Under the pieces are notes generated by a model that made no database searches, was not told the DNA's origin, and saw nothing but the letters and a program-made list of their open reading frames with translations. This document shows positions 11,987 through 22,763 of a stretch of DNA of 64,000 nucleotides, piece after piece. This stretch comes from Plasmodium brasilianum (lineage: Eukaryota; Apicomplexa; Aconoidasida; Haemosporida; Plasmodiidae). Numbering within the stretch: the stretch's first letter is position 1; every line of letters begins with the position of its first letter. Location: contig NC_090118.1 in assembly GCF_023973825.1 (NCBI RefSeq), positions 1,223,001-1,287,000 on the forward strand, read 5' to 3'. Both the position numbers and the translations under genes were made by a program.

Positions 11987-12561
11987 TGTTTTGCTATATT
12001 TTTGTTTTTGAGGTATTTTTGAGTTATTGTGGAGTTATTTTTGATGTTTTTTTTTTTTTTTTTTTTTTATCTCTCCCTTTTATGGCTATATGTTCGCACA
12101 GTACTTAACATTTTTAGATACATATATTAGTATATTCTGTTTTTCTCATATTTTGCATTTCTCCTGTTTTTTAATTAAAAAAGATATAACAAAAAAAAAA
12201 AAAAATACGAATATGTATTATTTGTCAATTTTTAATGATCAACCATACACCCTAACACTTACGCGAACTTCCCTTATTTTTCTTCTTACATGTGTGTTTT
12301 CATTAACTTTAAAGTCAACAACAATTATGAGATTTAAAAAGTTACATGAGTTCGTATGTACTATGCCCAAGCGCACTTGCCTATATTGGGGTGTCCCACA
12401 TATGTTCATGTGTGTGTATACATATGTATATACACATGTTCGCTTGCATATATGTACACAAATGCGTGTATGTGTTTATGAAAAAAATATTGGCTTAGAA
12501 CGCACACTTAGGAGGTTCTTTTAAAGTTAAAAAGTGCAGTTTTGGCTTCTTTTATTTTTCA

Positions 12562-12822
12562 TTTTGCTCGTTCGATTTGCTCTTTCGTTTTGCTCTTTCG
12601 ATTTGCTCTTTCGTTTTGCTCTTTCGTTTTGCTCCTTCGTTTTGCTCTTTCGTTTTGCTCCTTCGTTTTGCTCTTTCGTTTTGCTCTTTCGTTTTGCTCC
12701 TTCGTTTTGCTCTTTCGTTTTGCTCCTTCGTTTTGCTCTTTCGTTTTGCTCCTTCGTTATACTCTTTTATTATGCTCTTTCGTTACGCTCTTTCATTTTG
12801 CCCCTTGGCTTTGCTGCTTAAT
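12562..12822. repeat. 13-bp minisatellite (ttcgttttgctct/ttcgttttgctcc)
   Basis: About twenty units of 13 bp, alternating between ...ctct and ...ctcc endings and decaying at both edges. Because 13 is not a multiple of three and the unit lacks stop triplets, three overlapping frames stay open on the + strand. These ORFs are artefacts of the repeat. It is pyrimidine-rich on the + strand and richer in GC than its surroundings. Confidence 0.9.
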
Positions 12823-13133
12823 TTTTTTTTTTTTTTTTCTTAATATATATACGTACATAAATTTATATATACGCCTTTCCTTACAGCAGTTAACACATTA
12901 CCCGTTTTAACTATATTTAAAAAAATTTTTTTATAAATTTTATATACATTTAATTAAGCATTTCTGTGTACAACACTATGCTTTAAATTTTGCTTGTATG
13001 TATACTTTTTAATAACACACTTAGTTTCGTGCCTTTCGGTATATTGGCCATCGACAATTTTACATATATATAGTAATGTATCCCAGTTTCAACCCTTCGA
13101 ACGTTTATTTTGTTGACAATTTTTGTTCATTCC

Positions 13134-13270
13134 GCTTGTTCGCTTGTTCGCTTGTTCGCTTGTTCGCTTGTTCGCTTGTTCGCTTGTTCGCTTGTTCGCT
13201 TGTTCGCTTGTTCGCTTGTTCGCTTGTTCGCTTGTTCGCTTGTTCGCTTGTTCGCTCGTTCGCTCGTTCG
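13134..13270. repeat. 8-bp minisatellite (gcttgttc)n
   Basis: About seventeen nearly perfect copies of the octamer gcttgttc, the last two changed to gctcgttc. All frames on both strands stay open through it, producing spurious ORFs rich in LVRLFACS or NKRTSEQA. It lies about 180-320 bases before the p24 start codon, within the likely 5' UTR or promoter. Confidence 0.92.
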
Positions 13271-13451
13271 CACGTTTTTTCGATTGTTCTTTTGCGCATA
13301 CTTTCAGCCGTTCATGCATTTTTGACAATTTTCCCAATTTTTTTTTAATTTTAATTTTCTTTTTTATTTACGTTATACTCATTTATTTTACATTTTTTGC
13401 GTGTGCTTTGTGTCATTTTTGAATGCAAAGAAACTTGAGATACGATCCAGA

Positions 13452-14732
13452 ATGAATGTAAAGGAACAAAGCGGGAAAAAACGGAATATCTACAGATTTA
13501 AAAGAAAGAGAACTCTTGTGAGGCCAATTTTTGTAGTATTCTTGTTGATTTTTTTACACACAGTAGTGGATTATGTGTTATCAAATAAAAACACAGGGAG
13601 GGATAAAAAGAAGAATGCAGATGGTAAGAAAGGAATGAATAAAAAAAACAAATCCGCTTCGTCAGGCGGATCGCACAGTGATACTAGCCGCATTGATAAA
13701 AGGCACAGCGATAACGAGTACAGTGATAGCAAGTACAGTGATAGCAAGCACAGTGATAGCAAGCACAGTGATGATGATAATAGTGGCAAGAGTGGGAAGA
13801 CAGGAAGTAAGAAATATAAAAATAAAAAGAAAAGATCAAAGGACAATAAAAAAATAAGTGTAGATGACCATTTTGGACAAGTAAATGAGGAGGACACAAA
13901 TAATAATATTGGTTCTGAAGAAGACCACTTTATGGAAGACTTTAGTAAATTTGAAAAGAATTTTCATCAAGATTTACAAGACGAGGATGGTAGTCTTGAT
14001 TATATGGAGGATGAAAGTGAATATGGAGAAAATGAACATGAAATTCCGGATAATCCAAATATTGATGAAAATTCAAATGATATGAAACCAAATGCTAATG
14101 ATTACCAGTATCATGAGAATGATGATATAATTGAACCTGATGATGAATTAACAAATATGTGGAATAAAAATATGCAGAATTTTGAACCATCTACTTTATT
14201 AACATTTGAAATACCGGGTAATTCTGAAGATTTTTTATTTGAAGAAATTTTAAAACCTAACACATATTTTAGAGGTGTTTTTTATTCAAATAATGAATCT
14301 GAAGATAATAAAATTGAATTTTTAATTTCGGACCCAGATTCCGAAATAATTTTTAGAAAGGAAGCTAGTGAAGGTATATTTTATTTTTATACTGTAAAAA
14401 CAGGTGTATACACTATAACCTTAAGAAATAATAAATGGGTAGGAAAGAAGTTAACAACTGTTGCTTTAGGATTAGGGGAAAATCCTTCATTGAAATCGGA
14501 TGATATTAAAAGTTTTACGAACTATATAGATAAGATTCTTTCGGAAACAAGGAAATTGAAAAATGAAATAAAATATTTATCATCAAAACATATGTCACAT
14601 ATGCATAAAATGAAAAAAATTACAAACAAGGCTTTCCTATATTGTTTTATCAAATTATTTGTACTCATTTTCTTGTCCTTATTCACCATATATTATATTA
14701 AAAACTTGGTCATGAACAAACGAGTTCTTTGA
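13452..14732 (+). CDS. Transmembrane emp24 domain-containing (p24/TMED) protein
   Basis: Starting at the ATG at 13452 gives 426 residues; an in-frame ATG at 13401 would add 17 residues and is less likely. A hydrophobic segment near residues 28-46 (IFVVFLLIFLHTVVDYVL) acts as signal sequence. After about 190 residues of charged low complexity comes the GOLD-type domain (about 240-350: STLLTFEIPG, FLISDPDSEIIF, VKTGVYTITLRNNKW). A helical segment with likely coiled coil follows, then a C-terminal membrane helix (about 394-419) and a short tail KNLVMNKRVL. Family knowledge: p24 proteins cycle between ER and Golgi in COPI/COPII vesicles and sort cargo such as GPI-anchored proteins. The length is about twice the family norm because of the insert. 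The expected synteny agrees. Confidence 0.9.
   Translation: MNVKEQSGKKRNIYRFKRKRTLVRPIFVVFLLIFLHTVVDYVLSNKNTGRDKKKNADGKKGMNKKNKSASSGGSHSDTSRIDKRHSDNEYSDSKYSDSKHSDSKHSDDDNSGKSGKTGSKKYKNKKKRSKDNKKISVDDHFGQVNEEDTNNNIGSEEDHFMEDFSKFEKNFHQDLQDEDGSLDYMEDESEYGENEHEIPDNPNIDENSNDMKPNANDYQYHENDDIIEPDDELTNMWNKNMQNFEPSTLLTFEIPGNSEDFLFEEILKPNTYFRGVFYSNNESEDNKIEFLISDPDSEIIFRKEASEGIFYFYTVKTGVYTITLRNNKWVGKKLTTVALGLGENPSLKSDDIKSFTNYIDKILSETRKLKNEIKYLSSKHMSHMHKMKKITNKAFLYCFIKLFVLIFLSLFTIYYIKNLVMNKRVL
13680..13790 (+). repeat. 15-bp coding repeat (HSDSK/YSDSK) within the p24 gene
   Basis: Five-residue units of the form SDSKH/SDSKY/SDNEY repeat about six times in the low-complexity insert between the signal segment and the GOLD domain. 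Confidence 0.8.
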
Positions 14733-15852
14733 GACTGATACGTTGCAAGGATTGAGGAGAAATGATGCAATAAATATAATGTGCTAGCTAAACGGACGGA
14801 TATACTGAATAGGTTCAAACGAATGAACGTTTTATGGGCAACAAGGTGCATAATTATCGCGTACTACTTACCACGCACTACTTATCTCTTACCACTTATA
14901 TTTTACGACCTATATTTTTCGACTTACATTGTACCACTTAATTTTTACCACTTATCATTATTTTTTTTTTTAAGTGTTAAAATTTTTTTTTTGCCATTTT
15001 AAAAGCTATTTAGGTCAAGCACAAGCAAACAGGCATTTGTGTGTGCAGCGGTAATACACGAGCATACGTGATAATAAAATGCAACAGTGCAATGAGTAAT
15101 AATACCATATATATTTTATAATGAATTTGTAATGCATTGTAATGCATTGTAATGCAGTTTTTGACTTCATCTTTTTTCCTTCATGTTTTTCATTTCATCT
15201 TTTTTACTTGCTTTTATTATTATTAAAAAACGTCTCTTTCCTACAATATTTGTATACCCAATTTTTAGTATACAGCTCATATCAATAAAGAAAAACTTTT
15301 TAACAAGAGAACTGAAAAATTTCCTTAAATTTTTATTGTTATGTGTTATGAAGAAAAAGCATTCAGAAAAATTATTATATGTATGTTTTGTTTTTTCCTT
15401 GAATGGGGTACATATATATATATATATATATTCTATTATGATTTGAAAAGAAAAAAAAAAAAAAATACTTAAAATATTTACTTTTTTAGACAAGTTTACG
15501 CTAATAAGTGGAAGTTTCTTTGGGCAATTTTGAGCATATCTCATTTTTTACGCTGTCATAATTTTTCCAAATTTACCTTACTTGGTCATAATTTTTTTTT
15601 GAATTACTTAAATACGTACATATATGAATATATACATATATGCAATTTTTTTTTTCCAGAACAGCCTTTTTCATATTGGGCACTTCTCATTTTAAATACT
15701 TTTAAGATTTGAACAGTTTATGAAACTTAGAACAAAATCTAAATTTTTCTCAGACTGTATTTTTTTCTCATTAATTAATTGTGTCTTCAAGTGTAAGCAG
15801 TTCATGATAGGAAAGGCCCATGTTACCTCATTGGGCAGCATGTACATAAACG

Positions 15853-15886
<34 letters not shown>

Positions 15887-16526
15887 CAGTGTACGAATTC
15901 GCGTGTTGTGCAATAGTTAAAAAGGGACGATAACTTTGTAGCTGTTTTTACAACAATCCAATTTAGCTGTTAAGCTGAAATTACTGCTTTTATTAAAGAT
16001 CCTGTGGACTAAAATGGGAGATATATATACATTCATACATGTGTACTTCAGCTCGTACATTTTTTACTGTTACACTTTTAACTACTACATTTTTATTTTT
16101 TCTTTAATGAATAAACATTTAAAATATGCTAGTTTATAAGAGAACAATTTTTGATACATGTATAAAACTATATCATTTTTATTAAAAAAAATTTAATACA
16201 TTAAAATATAATAAGCAATGCTTACAAGTATATCATGTTGTTAAATTTTTCTCACTTTTGCTTCTTGTACTTCTGTATATACACACACATGTAGCAGTAC
16301 GTACATACACACATATGTAGAAGTACGTACATACACACACAATGCACTAACAAAATGCAGCGCTAGTTGAAACACCAGTTCGAATAAAAAGAAAAAGAGG
16401 GTGAAGTTGTTACAGCATTACTATTACAAGGCTGTTAATATATATAAATGTGCACAAGTAAAATACATATAAATTAAAAACATAACAACAAAATTTATTA
16501 AAGATTATTTTAACGTAGTTTGAAAA
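14733..16526. other. Intergenic, no gene seen
   Basis: AT-rich 3' flank of the p24 gene and beyond. It includes an 'acttaccac/acttatc' degenerate repeat at 14865-14965, three copies of 'tgtaatgcat' at 15127-15155, AT dinucleotide runs at 15413-15432 and 15859-15881, and short GTACGTACATACACACA direct repeats at 16297-16340. The open frames here are short and have no credible features. Confidence 0.6.
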
Positions 16527-16829
16527 ATGAAAATTAAAAAAAGCAAATTAAGGTTAGCAAAAATTTTGAAAAAAAATATTAAAATGGAAAGAGAGATAAA
16601 TAAAATAAAACATACAGGTGTTAATAAATCAACATATCTATACATCCTCACATCCTTAAAGGGAATGGTTAAGGATACAAATATGATGGAAACATGTCAG
16701 TGGTATGTACATTTAGCATTAAAAACTTCTCGTACAATATATTGCGTATACAAATTTGGATACATACACAATTGTGATAATGTGCAATATTCCTCATTCA
16801 AAAAATGCATTTTCGATAGTAACAACTAA
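16527..16829 (+). CDS. Small hypothetical protein with a basic N-terminus (doubtful)
   Basis: A 100-residue frame starting MKIKKSKLRLAKILKKN with a strongly basic first 30 residues, then a mixed region with five Cys. It is preceded by A-rich sequence typical of Plasmodium start contexts. The start superficially resembles small ribosomal proteins such as L39, but the body does not match, so I do not assign it. A donor-like GTGTTAATA follows codon 30, so the frame may be interrupted by an intron. It could be chance. Confidence 0.35.
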   Translation: MKIKKSKLRLAKILKKNIKMEREINKIKHTGVNKSTYLYILTSLKGMVKDTNMMETCQWYVHLALKTSRTIYCVYKFGYIHNCDNVQYSSFKKCIFDSNN

Positions 16830-17678
16830 TGTACGAGAGAAAAAAAAAAAAGAATAATAAAACAATAATAAAATAAACAATAAACGAGTAATAAACAAAT
16901 AATGGACAAATAATAAACAAAAAATACAAACAAAAAAAATTGACAAATAATATAAACAAAAAATAAACAAAAAATAAACAAAAAATGTACAAAAAATAAA
17001 CAAAAAATGTACAAAAAATAAACAAAAAATAAACAAAAAATGTACAAAAAATATACAAAAAATAAAAACATTTTCACAAAAAAAAGAAAAATACAGCATT
17101 CACATTAACAACTCAGTCACATACATATGTGATTGCATAAAATTGTTATTTAATGGTCCTCTTGTAATTTAATTTTAATTTTGCTTTTCGAGGCAAAAAT
17201 AAAAAAGCAATCACACGAAATTTAAAGAAAAAAGCGAATTTAAAATTTTTTAGAAAAGTTCCATTCTTCTGTATTACGCGTGAATATAGTATGATACGTG
17301 CATTACATATATATATATATATATATATATTATCGTTTTGCGTTTCTATTTTTTCACTTTCATTTTAAAATTAATCAAAAATTAATATTTCTCCTTACGA
17401 TAATACACTTATTTACTTTTCCCTTAGCTTTACAAAAAGGATAAGATATGTGAAATGTCGTTAATTTTCCAAATATAAAACAAACAGAGGGTTGATAATT
17501 ATACATGTGGATAGGAATAATATTTTTTTCATTAATATGTAGTAATTCATTTTACAGCAAATAAAAATATTGTTTTTAAGGACTAACTCTTTTTGGTATT
17601 TCTCATTTTTTGTTTTTCAATTTTTCACTTTTCAATTTGTCACTTTTCAGGCATTTTTTGTTATTTTATTTTATTTTA
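16830..17678. other. Intergenic between convergent genes
   Basis: Holds an 11-bp A-rich tandem repeat (16868-17075), an AT run at 17307-17330 and T-rich sequence up to the stop codon of the giant minus-strand gene. It should contain polyadenylation signals for genes on both sides, but no motif is distinct enough to name. Confidence 0.6.
16868..17075. repeat. 11-bp A-rich tandem repeat (aaaaaataaac / aaaaaatgtac)
   Basis: About eighteen units mix two variants, aaaaaataaac and aaaaaatgtac. On the minus strand it is open in three frames and generates Phe/Leu/Cys-rich ORFs that are artefacts. Confidence 0.85.
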
Positions 17679-20600
17679 TTATTTTATTATTTTATTTTTT
17701 TTTTTTTTTGAAGCTCTACTCTTATCACTCCTTTTTGAAATTCTATTAATGTCGGATAAATCATGTTTACTTGAAAATTTACTTGAAACGTCAGCATCGA
17801 TAATGCCCCTATTTTTTCTGTACAACAAGGAACATAGAAATGTGCTTATTTCGTTTGCTACATTTGAATATATGTGAGATAACTTGATATGATTTGTCTT
17901 TATATTAAACATTCCTTTCTTGCAGCAAAAATTACAAATGCTTACAGGTTGTTGAAGGGGTGTATTCGTAACGTTATATATATTTTTTGCATTTTTGTAA
18001 TAATATGGGCTATTTCTCACAATCCTTACTAACTCTTTATATCTCATTACTTCACTCCGCGTGATTAATCTTAAGCAGTATAAATCGTCCTTCTGCAGGT
18101 TTTCTACTTTGGTACGCCTTTCGTCATTTTGCTTATTTTCTTTATGCTGCTGCTCCTCTATTCCATTATCTTTCCTGTCAACCATATTACTAATGTTCTC
18201 CTTTTTTGACGTTTCTTTTTTCTTTTCCTCGTTAAATATTTCCCCTATAGCTCTTTCCTTGTAATTTATTTTTTCAAAAATTGTATTTTTTAAGCTGCCA
18301 TGAATATCATTGCTAGTTACATAAACCGTCTTTACATTAACCCTAGTGACAAAATTGCACGGATTAATTAGGAACTCGTTTTCTTCCAATTGGTTAACTT
18401 GTTCTGATAAGGTATAGTGATTCTTCTTGAAAATGGTACTGCTGCATTTGCTTTTTTCTAATAAAATACCTACATAATCATTTTTAGAGTTATAAATAAA
18501 ATTGCTATATTTTTGTTTTAATTTCTGTTTTTTAAAATTCCATGGTTTTATTTTATTTTTTAAAGCACATGTTACTGATATGTCCTTTTCTCTATTTATC
18601 GCTATTTCTTTTTCTACTAGATGAACATTATTTGGATCGTATTTTCTTTCTGAAATAGGTAAGTCATTCTCTATATCTTTATGAATGCACATGGAAGGGT
18701 CATCACTTAACGGCTTCAAATATCTGCCATATGTTTTTTTCTCATCCGATGTGCTTTCCTCCGATAGTATGTAATCAATGTTCGACGTGAAGGCTGATGA
18801 TGGACCCTGCGATTGGTATTTACTTGAACCGCTAAATGAGCCGCTAACGAAACTGCTAACCGAACCGCTAGTCGCCCTTCGGTCAGCATTGCTAATATTT
18901 TTCCAGCAGGACTCTGGATGTTCGTTATGGTTAAGCATACCCTGGCGTTTTTTGCCATTCATCATTGTGTTAAAACTTTTCTCTTCATTTTCTTCATATA
19001 ACTCCTTACTGTGATCCGTGCCATTTTGCTCCTTATTTAGTACTTTTTTTTCCTTTATATCCCCTTCTTCTGTTCCCTTTCTATCCTCCTCTTCAGCTCT
19101 CTTTTTGATCTTTTTGTTAGAAACGAAAAGGACATCCATTGCCCGAGCATGTATAACGGTCCTTATATCCCTCCTGCACAAAAAATTTTCTTTCCAAAAC
19201 TTCTCTTTATCAATACAGATGTTCACAAATTTTGCAAATATGAGTTTTCCTTCTATTAAAACTAGTCCAAAGCTGTTCATAAGGTTGTCCTGGGCGTCAT
19301 GTTCTCCGGTGCGTCCTTCACTACGGCTGTTGTTACTTCCACTTCTACTTCCACTTCTACTTCTACTTCTACTTCTACTTCTACTTCCACTTCTACTTCT
19401 ACTTCTACTTCCACTTCTACTTCCACTTCTACTTCTACTTCTACTTCCACTTCTACTTCTACTTCTACTTCCACTTCTACTTCCACTTCCACTTCTACTT
19501 CTACTTCCACTTCTACTTCTACTTCTACGTCCACTTCCACTCCCACTTCCATTACAATCCTTGTCACACTCCTCGTTCGTTCCACCACATCTATTCCTCT
19601 CTTTAGCACTTTTCCCCGCGTTACCATCCTTGTTTCGGTCAGACATGAAACAGTATTGACTCCTGTTTTCATTTCTCTCTACCTGTTTATAACTTTTACA
19701 ACTGTCGTTATGTATGCAATATGCATGAACTTTTTCTATGGGGTCTAAACGAAACGGAAGACTGTATATTTCTCCTCTAGTTTTTTCAAACAGAACAGAG
19801 ATACAATAATTTAAATTCTGTACTGTGCATTCTAGGATTTGTCCCATATTTTTAAAAAATATCTTTAGGCTTTTTTGTTTCTTCAATTTTACTACTGCCA
19901 GGTTTTGTTCTGAACAGGGGTCATTTAAGGCATTCAGTCCGGTTCCCTCATTTGTTACGTTTATTATGTCCATTGCATTCATTGAGTTGGCGAAATTTGT
20001 TTGAATCGTATAACCATTTTGACTACATAGATGGGGGGTCCTACTGCTCTTTTCCAAATTAATCCTTTTTTTGTTACTTCCATTATTTCGAGTCTTACAT
20101 CCGGACAACAGGTTCGGTTTTAGTTCGATCCACCCTTTCTTTTCAAAGAATTTGTAATTTTCCTTATAATTTAAAAAATAATTTTTAAATAATATGAACA
20201 GATGCATATGATGAATATAGTAGTTGATAAAAAAACTAGCTCTTTTTAATTCGTATAGATATATTAACCACGTGGCACTGCTCACTTTACTGGCCAAGTC
20301 TATATACGTTTCATACCTTCTTTCGAAACAATTTATATTTCTAGAATGTGTGAAATTTCGATTATTTATCAGGTTACTGTTACATGAATAGTCGAACTCC
20401 CGCTTATGCGTCTGGGCGATTATTCTATCTTTGCTGTTATTACTACTACAATTGTAGTTTTCACTCCTGTTGAAATTGTCAGTTTTATTAATGTTATTAT
20501 GGTTGCTACTGCTGATGTTATTATGGCTGCTACTGCTGATGTTATTATGGCTGCTACTGCTGATGTTATTATGGCTGCTACTGCTGATGTTATTATGGTT

Positions 20601-22763
20601 GCTACTGCTGATGTTATTATGGTTGCTACTGCTGATGTTATTATGGTTGCTACTGCTGATGTTATTATGGCTGCTACTGCTGATGTTATTATGGCTGCTA
20701 CTACTGATGTTATTATTACTGAGGAAGAAGCAATGCTGCAGATTTTTGTTTGCCAAACTTTTTTTTGGTATGTTTTTTGCTTGTCTTCCATTGTTCTCAC
20801 TCTTGCTACCATTATCAGCAGATGACCTACAGCACACATCTCTTACTGTATGCATGTAACATTTGCTGCTACTGTTAGTGTTTTGGTTATCATTATTATT
20901 AACATTATGCACAGAGGTGTTTACATCCGATACAGTTGTGCCAGTAGCCGAAGGAGCAGTGGTGTTCTTATCCAAATTTTGTTCCTTTCTTACATTCGAG
21001 GGGCACTCACTAATTGGAAGATTATCATTTCTACTTAATAACACTTGTCTATGTATCTTGAGCGGATTGTTTTTCTCTTCATTATTTTTCTCTTCATTAT
21101 TTTTCTCATCATCATATGTTTCATCATCATATGTTTCATTATCATATGTTTCATTATCATTTTTAAAATTGATAAATTTGTTATAATTTTTTAAATATTC
21201 ATGATTACAATTTAAGTGGTTCATATGGCCATTAAGGAATTTATTATTACAAGAATGGTTAGTAGACATATGAATGAAGTTTGACGAGGCATGTTCTGAA
21301 TGGTTATAGTTATACACATTATCCTTCTTCACATTTTTACAATATACATTTGGATTATTCATTTTATACACATTTGCATGGTTGTTATTTATAGATGCAT
21401 TTACATCATTTTTATTAGCTTTTGTACTATTACGTGTCTCTTTAATATTATTCTTGTTGCACATACTGTTGTTGTTATTTCTTTCAGTGGATACACTAGC
21501 CAAATATTTTTCCGAAATGACCATATCATCCTGTGCGCTCCTTTTGTTTGTATTATCACAATGGGTACATTTATCATTTATCTGATCACTTGTTATTTCA
21601 TCTGTTTTGATATCTTTCATATGTCCGGATTCAATATCACACATTTTATGCATTTTACGCATTTCTCCAAATTCACTACCACAATATTTGTCATTCTCAG
21701 TCTCATCACTAGTGCCTTGCTCGTTCATTTCATGAGATGAACTTAAGTTTGTTCCATTTATCTTATGTTCCGCTGTTTTTTTATTCCTCATACGAACGTT
21801 AAGTGTAGCTTTGTTCCTTTCTCCCTTATACTTGATGCTATGATCACTTGGTTCTTTATTTCTAAAATTATGCGTAGAGTCCGAAATATACATTTTTTCA
21901 TTTTGCATTTCTTTTATATCTTTTAAAATAATAAAATCATCATCTGCACTAATACGCTTCGTACATTTCGTATCTACATATTTAATATAGCTTTTTTTTT
22001 TATAAAGGTCATCTCCGATTAATTTTTTCTTGTACATGTGAATATCATTTCGATTTAAAGAAGCCATGTTTTCACTACTACACTTGTTGTTCTTTTTTAT
22101 GTTAAAATTTCGATCGGCATGTACAGCAAGTGAACTTGTATCTTTAGTGGGGCAAAAAAATTTTTGGTAACTCGTCTTAGTTCTACTAATGTATGTATCA
22201 TAATTGTAACTGTAAATAGGATCATAAAGAGTAAGGAGTTCATCCCATACCCCTCCATGACAAATGGAAGATAAAACTTTTTTATTTATTTCATTTGCAT
22301 CCTTTTTATAGCATTTATCTTCATCAATTAAATTTATAGTTTTCATTAATTTTTTCCTGGAGTTTAATTCATTAAAAAAAATCATCAAAGAGTAGAATAT
22401 AGGAGATATGTTCATCATATAATTTGCGTTTATACTTGTTGTGTCTTCACCAGTAAGGTAGTTACAATAACTCACTTGAATCTTTTTATTTTTATGCGGT
22501 TCATTTTTATTCGCCTCATTTGGAAGAACTGGGGTTCTGTAATCTTCTGTATCGGAAAATATGTTTACATCATTTTGGGGATTATAGTTCCTATTCTTTC
22601 GATTTAAAACGTTTGTGCTCCTCCCCTTTTTAAGGTTAATAAGGTTTTGACACTTGGCCTCTATTATTTTACTGTTTTTATGCATTACATTTAATATGTT
22701 TATCTTGTTTTTCATTTTGCCATTAACTTTACTATTCATTTTGTCGTTTAATTTATCATACAT
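17679..22763 (-). CDS. Giant gene, segment 5: PAP/25A-associated part, SR repeats and C-terminus
   Basis: A TNDSK/TNDNK repeat precedes the first ATG (22763). Residues about 115-195 contain ISPIFYSLMIFFNELN and ELLTLYDPIYSYNYDTYISR, which match in order and pattern the PAP/25A-associated domain and its DP..N nucleotide-recognition loop. Long charged low complexity follows, then an 8-residue SSSSHNNI array, then an apparently folded region with ATWLIYLYELKRASFFINYY and KSLKIFFKNMGQILECTVQN. A Ser/Arg/Gly array follows at about residues 1075-1150, interrupting a segment that resumes NSFGLVLIEGKLIFAKFV. The C-terminus has RSEVMRYKELVRIVRNSPYY and a CNFCC cysteine cluster, and ends in Lys-rich KKKKNKIIK at 17679. 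The folded pieces look conserved even though most of the length is low complexity. Confidence 0.75.
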   Translation of the reverse strand: MYDKLNDKMNSKVNGKMKNKINILNVMHKNSKIIEAKCQNLINLKKGRSTNVLNRKNRNYNPQNDVNIFSDTEDYRTPVLPNEANKNEPHKNKKIQVSYCNYLTGEDTTSINANYMMNISPIFYSLMIFFNELNSRKKLMKTINLIDEDKCYKKDANEINKKVLSSICHGGVWDELLTLYDPIYSYNYDTYISRTKTSYQKFFCPTKDTSSLAVHADRNFNIKKNNKCSSENMASLNRNDIHMYKKKLIGDDLYKKKSYIKYVDTKCTKRISADDDFIILKDIKEMQNEKMYISDSTHNFRNKEPSDHSIKYKGERNKATLNVRMRNKKTAEHKINGTNLSSSHEMNEQGTSDETENDKYCGSEFGEMRKMHKMCDIESGHMKDIKTDEITSDQINDKCTHCDNTNKRSAQDDMVISEKYLASVSTERNNNNSMCNKNNIKETRNSTKANKNDVNASINNNHANVYKMNNPNVYCKNVKKDNVYNYNHSEHASSNFIHMSTNHSCNNKFLNGHMNHLNCNHEYLKNYNKFINFKNDNETYDNETYDDETYDDEKNNEEKNNEEKNNPLKIHRQVLLSRNDNLPISECPSNVRKEQNLDKNTTAPSATGTTVSDVNTSVHNVNNNDNQNTNSSSKCYMHTVRDVCCRSSADNGSKSENNGRQAKNIPKKSLANKNLQHCFFLSNNNISSSSHNNISSSSHNNISSSNHNNISSSNHNNISSSNHNNISSSSHNNISSSSHNNISSSSHNNISSSNHNNINKTDNFNRSENYNCSSNNSKDRIIAQTHKREFDYSCNSNLINNRNFTHSRNINCFERRYETYIDLASKVSSATWLIYLYELKRASFFINYYIHHMHLFILFKNYFLNYKENYKFFEKKGWIELKPNLLSGCKTRNNGSNKKRINLEKSSRTPHLCSQNGYTIQTNFANSMNAMDIINVTNEGTGLNALNDPCSEQNLAVVKLKKQKSLKIFFKNMGQILECTVQNLNYCISVLFEKTRGEIYSLPFRLDPIEKVHAYCIHNDSCKSYKQVERNENRSQYCFMSDRNKDGNAGKSAKERNRCGGTNEECDKDCNGSGSGSGRRSRSRSGSRSRSGSGSRSGSRSRSRSGSRSRSRSGSRSGSRSRSRSGSRSRSRSRSRSGSRSGSNNSRSEGRTGEHDAQDNLMNSFGLVLIEGKLIFAKFVNICIDKEKFWKENFLCRRDIRTVIHARAMDVLFVSNKKIKKRAEEEDRKGTEEGDIKEKKVLNKEQNGTDHSKELYEENEEKSFNTMMNGKKRQGMLNHNEHPESCWKNISNADRRATSGSVSSFVSGSFSGSSKYQSQGPSSAFTSNIDYILSEESTSDEKKTYGRYLKPLSDDPSMCIHKDIENDLPISERKYDPNNVHLVEKEIAINREKDISVTCALKNKIKPWNFKKQKLKQKYSNFIYNSKNDYVGILLEKSKCSSTIFKKNHYTLSEQVNQLEENEFLINPCNFVTRVNVKTVYVTSNDIHGSLKNTIFEKINYKERAIGEIFNEEKKKETSKKENISNMVDRKDNGIEEQQHKENKQNDERRTKVENLQKDDLYCLRLITRSEVMRYKELVRIVRNSPYYYKNAKNIYNVTNTPLQQPVSICNFCCKKGMFNIKTNHIKLSHIYSNVANEISTFLCSLLYRKNRGIIDADVSSKFSSKHDLSDINRISKRSDKSRASKKKKNKIIK

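Larger units (their letters stand above)
11987..13451. other. Intergenic with two minisatellites, between the SDR and p24 genes
   Basis: The sequence holds poly-T (12048-12069), a nondescript stretch at 12090-12530 that is open for 144 codons in one frame but has no recognisable features, then a 13-bp minisatellite (12562-12822) and an 8-bp minisatellite (13134-13270). It includes the 3' flank of the dehydrogenase and the 5' flank of the p24 gene. Confidence 0.65.

Noticed and set aside
12090..12524. 144-codon + strand ORF after the dehydrogenase
   Set aside because: No start context, mixed low complexity and a TATG-rich end; the dehydrogenase already has a family-length C-terminus at 11986.
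13076..13422. Overlapping LVRLFACS and NKRTSEQA ORFs on both strands
   Set aside because: Artefacts of the 8-bp repeat, which has no stop in any frame.
16527..16829. Assignment as ribosomal protein L39
   Set aside because: Only the first 17 residues look similar; the conserved WIRLRTGNKIRYN-type region is absent.
19018..19748. Long + strand ORFs rich in Ser/Thr or Leu opposite the SR block
   Set aside because: They are mirror readings of the coding repeat on the minus strand; only the minus frame continues into ordered sequence on both sides.
20406..20859. + and - strand Ala/Thr/Val/Ile repeat ORFs
   Set aside because: Shadow frames of the SSSSHNNI array of the giant gene.
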